8,256 bases of DNA, from NCBI GenBank assembly GCA_030044045.1, contig JASHWO010000024.1:1-8256 (forward strand). The letters are read 5' to 3'. This document shows positions 1-6,700 of the stretch, piece by piece. The first letter of the stretch is position 1; each line of letters opens with the position of its first letter. Origin of the DNA: Acidimicrobiales bacterium (GTDB taxonomy: Bacteria; Actinomycetota; Acidimicrobiia; Acidimicrobiales; RAAP-2). The translations under genes and the position numbers were made by a program. Below the pieces are notes generated by a model. It did no database searches. It saw only the letters and a program-made list of their open reading frames with translations, and was not told the DNA's origin.

Positions 1-562
1 CCTGCACCCGCGGCGGCTGGCCGGTGACCACCGCCACGTCCTCCTCCAGGTCGGTGGTGACGCCGCGGGGCAGCGCCAGGTCGGCCACTCGCAGGGCGCC
101 GCCGATGGTCAGGCCGCTCACGTCCACTTCGACCACCGAAGGGATGTCGGCCGGCTTGGCCCGCACCGGGAGGGTGAAGAGCTGCTGGTCGACCAGCCCG
201 TCGCCGTGCTGCACCTCGATCGCCTCGCCCACCAGGGCGATCGGCACGTCGGCGGCGATGACCTCGTCGCGCCGGACAATCTGGAAGTCGACGTGGGTGA
301 CCGTGCCCCGGACCGGGTGGCGCTGCATCTCCCGGGCCAGGGTGAGGTACGTGCGGTCGCCCGCCTTCAGCGACAGCAGGGTGTTGGCGCCGGACTCGCC
401 GGCCAGGGCCGTCCGCAGGTCGCGACCGACCACCGTCACCGGCACCGGGTCGGTGCCGTGGCCGTAGACCACGCCGGGGATCATGCCCTCGCGCCGCAGC
501 CGGCGGGACGGCCGGGAGCCCAGGGGGCGGCCGACCTCGGCTTCCAGGGTGATCTCGGGCAT
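1..562 (-). CDS. rplY: 50S ribosomal protein L25, CTC family (3' end outside window)
   Basis: This is 5S rRNA-binding protein L25 in its long, general-stress (CTC) form, a component of the large ribosomal subunit. The first 187 codons are present and the window edge cuts the C-terminus. Residues about 1-95 form the L25 RNA-binding domain, with the family pattern R(E)GMIPGVVYG at 24-34 and HPVRGTVTHVDF at 82-93. Residues about 96-187 form the CTC beta domain, with VPIALVGEA at 106-114 and a DIPSVVEVDVSGL stretch at 139-151, followed by the usual DL.LP.GV segment at 161-168. CTC proteins usually run somewhat past 200 residues, so only a tail is missing. The ATG at 562-560 is chosen because a strong GAGGAGA ribosome binding site lies six bases upstream and the family N-terminus starts here. 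It lies 151 bp downstream of the giant repeat-protein gene on the same strand. Family assignment is firm; the symbol could equally be written ctc. Confidence 0.95.
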   Translation of the reverse strand, partial: MPEITLEAEVGRPLGSRPSRRLRREGMIPGVVYGHGTDPVPVTVVGRDLRTALAGESGANTLLSLKAGDRTYLTLAREMQRHPVRGTVTHVDFQIVRRDEVIAADVPIALVGEAIEVQHGDGLVDQQLFTLPVRAKPADIPSVVEVDVSGLTIGGALRVADLALPRGVTTDLEEDVAVVTGQPPRVQ

Positions 563-568
563 CAGGGG

Positions 569-575
569 TCTCCTC
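569..575 (-). promoter_or_regulatory. Ribosome binding site of rplY
   Basis: GAGGAGA on the minus strand lies six bases before the ATG of the L25 gene. It is a near-consensus Shine-Dalgarno sequence and fixes that start. It is clearly stronger than the site before the giant gene, in keeping with a highly translated ribosomal protein. Confidence 0.85.
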
Positions 576-688
576 GGCTGGTCCGGTCGTGCCGGCCGGA
601 CGTTGCGAGCTGGGGCGCAGCTGCCGGCGGACGGCCCACCAGGTTAGCCGACCCGGCGCCGGCCCCACCACCGGCGGCAGCATACGCC

Positions 689-711
689 GTCGCCGGCCGG
701 CCGGCGGCGAC
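689..711 (-). terminator. GC-rich hairpin just after giant gene stop (possible terminator)
   Basis: Two bases after the TGA at 716-714 the minus strand reads GTCGCCG, a nine-base loop CCGGCCGGC, then CGGCGAC, giving a perfect 7-bp stem; the loop itself is partly self-complementary. No T tract follows, so it is not a canonical intrinsic terminator. In high-GC actinobacteria such U-less hairpins may pause or terminate transcription, or may simply protect the 3' end. The position right after the stop is suggestive, but GC-rich DNA forms such stems by chance. Confidence 0.3.
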
Positions 712-713
712 CG

Positions 714-3700
714 TCAATCGGAGGAGACGATCGAGACCACGGTCTGGCCGTCGTCGAGGGAGCCGCCGGGCGATCCCTCGTTCATGGCGTCACCCTCGGT
801 GAACACGTAGCCGTCCTGGGCCGCCAGCCAGTAGCCGTTGCCGCTGGGGGTCACCGCCAGGCCGGCGATCGGCGAGCCGAGTGACGTGCCGCCCAGCGAG
901 CCGTGGAAGCCGGCGTCGCCGAAGGCGAACACCCCGCCGTCGGCGCCGACCATCCAGTACCCGGCGCCGTCGTTGCTGGGGACGAAGCCCACGATGTCGT
1001 CGACGTGGACGTTGTCCCCGGGGAGGGAGCCGTAGTACCCGGCGTTGCCGAAGGCGAACACCCCGCCGTCGGCGCCGACCATCCAGTAGCCACCGCCGTT
1101 GGCGGTGGGCACGATGCCCACGATGTCGTCAACGTCGACGTTCAGCCCGGGCAGGGAGCCGTGGTAGGCGGCGTTGCCGTAGGCGAACACCCCGCCGTCA
1201 GCCGCCACCTCCCAGTAGCCCTGGCCGTTGGCGGTGGGCGCCATGCCGACCACCGGCTGGTTCAGCGTCATCGAGCCGGTGGAGCCGTAGAAGCCGGCGT
1301 CGCCGAAGGCGAAGATGCCGCCGTCACCGGCGACCTGCCAGTAGCCCTGGTGGTCGGGGGTGGCGGCCATGGCCACGATGGGCTGGTTCAGGTGGTACTG
1401 CCCGGCGGCCCCGTAGTAGTGCGCGCCGCCGTAGCTGTAGACGGCGCCCTGGGCGGTGCTGATCCAGTAGCCCTGCTCGGGGGCGGGCACCACCACGGCG
1501 GCCGGCGACGAGGCCGGCCCGGTGCCGGCGGCATTGGTGGCGGTCACCGTCACGTCGTAGGTCAGGTGGTTCTGCAGCCCCGACACGGTGGCGGTCGTGC
1601 TCGGCGGGTTGCCGGTGACCTTGACCACCACGGTGGCCGGGCAGGTGCCGCTGCAGCCGGTGGGAACGGCCGTCACTGTGTAGGCGGTGATCGGGTTGAA
1701 GTTGGCAAAGGGGCTGGACCAGGTCACGGTGACCTGGCCGTTCCCCGGCTGGGCTGTCACGTTGGCCGGCGCGGCCGGCAGCCCGGCCGCCCCCACCTGG
1801 TTGGACGGTGCCGACGCGGCCCCGGTGCCCACTGTGTTGGTGGCGGTCACCGTGAAGGTGTAGGAGGTGCCCACGGTGAGCCCGGTCACCGCGGTGCTGG
1901 TGGCCGCCGGTGAGCCGGACACAGTCAGGCCCTTGCAGCCCGGGCAGGCCGGGGTGGAGGTGACCGTGTAGGAGGTAATGGGGGTTCCGTGTGTGGCCGG
2001 GGCCATCCAGGTGACCGTGGCCGAGCCGTCGACCAGCGCCGTGGCCACCACGCTGCCGGGCGCGCCGGGCACGGCGTCGGTGGTCACCACGGCCGGCGGC
2101 GAGGAGGCCGGGCCGGCGCCGATCCCGTTGGTGGCCGTCACCGTCACGTCGTAGGTGATGCCGGCGGCCAGGCCGGTGGTGATGGTGCCGCTCGTGGCTG
2201 TGTGGGCGGCGGTGCCGGTCACCGTGGTGCCCCCGCCGATCGGGGTGGCCGACAGGGTGTAGCCGGTGAGCGCGCTGCCGTTGTCACCGGGCGCCGTCCA
2301 GGTCACGTCGATCTGGGGAGCCTTGGGCGTGGCGGCGGTCAGGGCGGCGGTGGCGGTCACGCCGGTCGGGGCCGCCGGCACGGTGGCCGGGGTCACGGTG
2401 TTCGATGTCGTCGATGTGACGCTCGATCCCACCTCGTTGGTGGCCTTCACCGTGAAGTGGTAGGCGGTGCCCAGGGTGAGCCCGGTGATGGTGGTTGTGG
2501 TGCCCGCCGGGTCACCGCGGACCACCAGGCCGGTGCAGGTCGGGCAGGCCGTCGACGGCGTCACCGTGTAGGAGGTGATGGTGGCGCCGTCTGTGGCCGT
2601 GGCGGGAGCCCAGGTGAGGGTCACCGTGCCATTGGCGTTGGCCGTGGCGACCGGCGTCGTCGGCTTGGCGGGCTTGGTGATCGACGTGGCCTGGTTGGAC
2701 GGCGCCGATGTCAGGCCGGCGCCCACGCCGTTGGTGGCGTTGACCGTGAAGGTGTAGGTGTCACCGGCAGTGAGCGAGGTGCCCAGGACGGTGTAGGAGG
2801 TCGCAGCCGAGCCGACGTTGAAAGGAGTGAGCGACAAGCCGCCGACCACGGTGGCCGTCACGTGGTAGTCGGTGATGGCCGAGCCGTTGGCCGGCGGAGC
2901 CGACCAGGTGAGGCTGATGTTACCGGTGCCGGTGAGGGCCGAGGCGGCCACCACGCTGGTGGGCGCGCCGGGCACGGCGTCGGTGGTCACCACGGCCGGC
3001 GGCGAGGAGGCCGGGCCGGCGCCGATCCCGTTGGTGGCCGTCACCGTCACGTCGTAGGTGATGCCGGCGGTGAGGCCGGTGATGTTCCCTGTCGCCGCCG
3101 GCGCAGTAATGGTGGCGGTCACCGGGGTGCCCCCGCCGATCGGGGTGGCCGACAGGGTGTAGTGGGTGAGTGTGCTGCCGTTGTCGCTCGGCGCCGTCCA
3201 GGTCACGTGGACCTTGGGGTTGGTGCCTGTCAGTTCGGCAGTGGCCGTCACGCCGGTCGGGGCCGCCGGCACCGTGGCCGGGATCACCGCAGGGTTGGAC
3301 GCCAGGCTCGGTGTCGAGGGATCGACCTCGTTCGTGGCCGTCACCTTGAAGGTGTAGCTCTGGCCCAGGGTGAGCCCGGTGATGGTGGTTGTGGTGCCCG
3401 CCGGGTCACCGCGGACCACCAGGCCGGTGCAGGTCGGGCAGGCCGTCGACGGCGTCACCGTGTAGGAGGTGATGGTGGCGCCGTTTGCGTCTGGGGCGGT
3501 CCATTCGAGGGTCACCGTGCCGTTGGCGTTGGCGGTGGCCGTCGGCGCCGCCGGGGTGGACGGCTTGGTCATCGACGTCGCCTGGTTGGACTTCCCCGAT
3601 GTGGCGCCGGTGCCCGCTGTGTTGGTGGCCTTCACCGTGAAGGTGTACGTGATGCCGGGGGTGAGCCCGCCGATGGTGGCCGAGGTCCCCGACACCGAGG

Positions 3701-6700
3701 TGCCGGTGCAGGCGACTGTGCAGGATGGCGAAACCGTCACCGTGTAGCCGGTGATCGCCGAGCCATTGCCTGCAGGTGCGGCCCAGGTGAGGGCGATGTC
3801 ACCGGAGCCGTTGAGGAGCGAGGCGGCCTCGACGTCGCTGGGCGCGCCGGGCACGTTGTCGGTGGTGACCACGACCGGGGGCGAGGAGGCCGGGCCGACC
3901 TTGCCGGTTGTGAAGGTGGCGACCACCGTCACGTCGTAGGTGGTGCCCTTGGCGAGGGATGTGATTGTGCCCGTGGTGGCCGAGGAGCCGACAGGCGCGA
4001 TGGTCGGCGCACCGCCGGCGGTCGGGGTGGCGACCAGGTCGTAGCCTGTGATCGTCGTGCCGTTGGCCGAGGCCGGGTGGGTGAAGGTCACGTGGATCTT
4101 GGTCCCTGTGGCCGACGAGGCGGCGGTCACGCCGGTAGGGGCGTCGGGGGCGGTCTTGGGCGTGACCGCGTTGGACGTCCCGCTTGTGGCCGAGGTGCCC
4201 ACCGCGTTGGTGGCCGTCACTATGAAGGTGTAGGAGGTCCCCGGGGTCAGTCCGCTGATGGTGGTCGAGGTCACCGGCGGGGTGCCCGTCACCAGGAGGC
4301 CCGTGCACTTGGTGCACGAGGTGGACGGCGTCACCGTGTACTTGGTGATGGTGGCGCCGTGTGTGGCCGGAGCCGACCAGGTGAGGGTGACGGTGCCGTC
4401 TGTGTTGGCCGTGGCGGCGTCCGTGCCGCTCACCGTGGGCGCTGTGGGGGCCGTGATCGAGGTCGCCTGGTTGGACGGCGCCGATGTGGAGCCTTGGCCC
4501 ACTGTGTTGGTGGCACTGACCGTGAAGGTGTAGGTGTCGCCAGGGGTGAGCAATGCCGCCCCTGTCACCACATACGAGGTGGCCGCACCAACCGTTGTGG
4601 TGGTGAAGAGCGGTGTGCCTGTGGCGTTACGCACCGTGATCGTGTCGTGCTTGACCGTTGCTCCGTGGTCTGTGGGCGCTCCCCAGGTCAGGGTGATGTC
4701 ACCGGAGCCGTTGGTCGCCGAGGTGGCCACCACGTCGCTGGGCGCACCCGGCACGTTGTCGGTGGTGACGGTGACCGGGGGCGAGGAGGCCGGGCCGTTC
4801 TTCACGCCCGGCCCGTAGATGGCGGCCACGGTCACGTCGTAGGTGGTGCCCTTGGTGAGGCCGGTGATAATTGTGCCGCTGCCGGAGACCGAGCCTTCTG
4901 CTGTGACCGTCGGTCCGCCGCCCACCGGCGTCGCCGTCAGTGAATAACCGGAGATCGTGGTGCCGTTGGCGGCCGACGCTGTCCAGGTGACGTGGATCTT
5001 GGATGTGTGACCTGCCGTCAGGCCGGCAGTGGCCACGACGTTGGTCGGCGCCGAGGGCATCGACACCGGCGTGACGTGCACCGGTGTCGAGAGCGGCCCC
5101 GTGCCGTTGACGTTGACCGCTCCGACCTGGAACGCATATGTGGTGCCGTTCGTCAGCCCGGTCACCGTGTAGGAGGTGCCGGTCGAGTGGGTCAAGTGTG
5201 TAAAGGTGCCGTTGACGTCGACCACCACGTCATAGTCAGTGATCGGGCTGCCGCCGTCTGTGACGGGCGCCGACCAGTCGAGGGTGACCGAGTCGTTGCC
5301 CGGCGTGGCGCTGGTGATGACCGGTCCGCCCGGCACGCCGGTCGGCTCACCGGTGATGGACGTGGATGTCCCGGTGCCGACGGCGTTCTTGGCGGCCACG
5401 GCGACCGTGTAGGTGACGCCGTTGGTGAGCGTCGTGAAGGTGGCCGTAGGGTCGTTGGCGGGGGCGTTGAGGGTGCACGAGCTCGAGCAGGGGGAGATGG
5501 TGGCCGTGTACCCGGTGATCGGGCTGCCGCCGTCGCTGGCCGGGGCGGACCATGTCACTTTGATCTGGCCGGTGGCGCCGGGGCCGTGGGAGCTGGTCTC
5601 GGTGAGGTCGGTGACCGGCCCCGGGATGGTCGCCGCCCCGCCGGTGGCGTAGACGGGTGTGGAGGCCGGGCCGGCACCGGCACCGTTGCTGCCGGTCACG
5701 GTGAACTTGTAGAGATCTCCGGCCGTCAGGTCGTGGACGGTGACGCTGACCGCCGACGCGGTCACTGTCACGCTGCCGGCCGGGCTGCATGTGCTGACCG
5801 ACGTACAGATGTACCAGGTCAGGGTGTACGTCGTCGGCGCTGTGAACCCCTCTGTCGTCACCGGCACCGGCTGCCATGTGGCCAGCGCGGCGCCGCCGCC
5901 CGAAGGGGTGACCTTCAGCCCCACAGGTGCCGCGGTCGGGGCAGCTCCGGTCGGCGGGCCGATCTCGTCCACCTCGCCGTGGGACACGTCGCTGAAGATC
6001 GGGTGGCCGGTGGCCGGTGTGATGGCCACACCGCTCAGTGTCCCGAAGTCGCTGGAGGTGGCGGCGACGTACTGCGTCGGTGCACCCGACCCGCCCGTGC
6101 CGGCCAGCGTGTAGATGTCACCGGCGACCGTGCCGCCGGCCGGGCTGACGCCGTACAGGCTGGCGCTTGCTGTGGTGGCCGCGGCCACGGCCCGGACGGC
6201 GTGGTCGCCGCTGTCGGCGATCAGCAAGTTATGCGCCGAGTCGATGAAGAGGCCATCGGGGCTGTTGAGGGTGGCTGTTGTCTTCGCCGAGGCAGCGTCC
6301 TGCGTCGAGCTGGCCACCGAGCCGGAGTTTGCTGTCCCCGGCGTGCCAGCTATGAGGACCGGTGTGTAGGCGGTGGCTCCCACTCCGTAGTAGGTGCCCG
6401 TGACGGGGGCGTCCAGCTCCACCACGTCGCCCTTGCCGCCCGACTGGAGGCCGAACACCACGTTGCCATTGGTGGGATCGACGGCGATGCCCTGGATCGA
6501 TGTGTACATGGAACTCGAGGTCAGGGTGTAGACGTCGCCCTTGGTGACGCTCTTGCCGAAGTACGTGCCGGTGGTCTCCGCCAGGTACCGAACGCCCGGC
6601 AGGTCTCCTGGACCGCCCTGATCGGTGAACAGGACGTTACCGGTGGTCGGTGTGACGGCTACTTCGATGGGGTAGATGCGAGCCGTCGTGGCCGGGGTTG

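Larger units (their letters stand above)
563..713 (-). other. Gap between giant gene and rplY
   Basis: This 151-bp gap has no supported ORF. It holds a GC-rich hairpin next to the stop of the giant gene (689-711) and the rplY ribosome binding site (569-575). I found no convincing sigma-70-like promoter: TTGACG at 712-717 and TATGCT at 679-684 are present but 27 bases apart. It remains open whether rplY is read through from upstream or has its own promoter. Confidence 0.6.
2070..4754 (-). repeat. Three tandem copies of a three-FN3 (A-B-C) super-repeat
   Basis: Domains 5-7 (3855-4754), 8-10 (2973-3854) and 11-13 (2070-2972) repeat a unit of about 294-301 residues. A domains begin (V)PGAP and end SNQATS.T(K/A). 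B domains carry a C..C pair after TPST and end in a TP/IP.T linker. C domains carry AT(P)..GG and end PASSPP.VVTTD. Matching bases sit 894-903 bp apart between the last two copies and 900 bp apart between the first two (for example 3781-3840 against 4681-4740). Domain 4 also has C-type ends, so the array may start with an incomplete unit. The unit seems to have been amplified as a block, not domain by domain. Confidence 0.85.
1479..5939 (-). other. Array of 15 fibronectin type III-like domains
   Basis: Boundaries by residue: 434-537, 538-634, 635-726, 727-828, 829-930, 931-1030, 1031-1128, 1129-1225, 1226-1323, 1324-1422, 1423-1522, 1523-1620, 1621-1723, 1724-1820 and 1821-1920. Most show the bacterial FN3 signature: P.AP..V at the start, V.LTW.AP in strand B, G..IT.Y.VT in strand C, the GLT.GT.Y.FTV.A.N tyrosine corner, and a G.GP.S.P or SN.. 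end. Domain 1 is the most divergent. FN3 domains act as spacers and binding modules in secreted proteins. Eight domains carry one cysteine pair each; seven carry none. Domains 5-13 form a higher-order A-B-C repeat described separately. Confidence 0.92.

Noticed and set aside
679..717. A promoter for rplY from TTGACG (712-717) and TATGCT (679-684)
   Set aside because: Each hexamer is good alone, but they are 27 bases apart, far from the usual 16-18, and TTGACG overlaps the stop codon of the giant gene.
1989..4943. A 984-codon open frame on the plus strand opposite the FN3 array, with further long plus-strand frames at 903-1913 and 4992-6758
   Set aside because: The 1989-4943 frame is codon-aligned with the giant gene, so a stop needs a TTA, CTA or TCA codon in that gene, and these are rare in high-GC coding DNA. 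The translation is a low-complexity Gly/Arg/His-rich product with no domain pattern, while the minus-strand product has a signal peptide and clear repeats.
717..5939. A CRISPR-like or mobile-element repeat array
   Set aside because: The repeats are in frame, multiples of three in length, and encode recognised protein repeats; there are no spacers, terminal inverted repeats or transposase.
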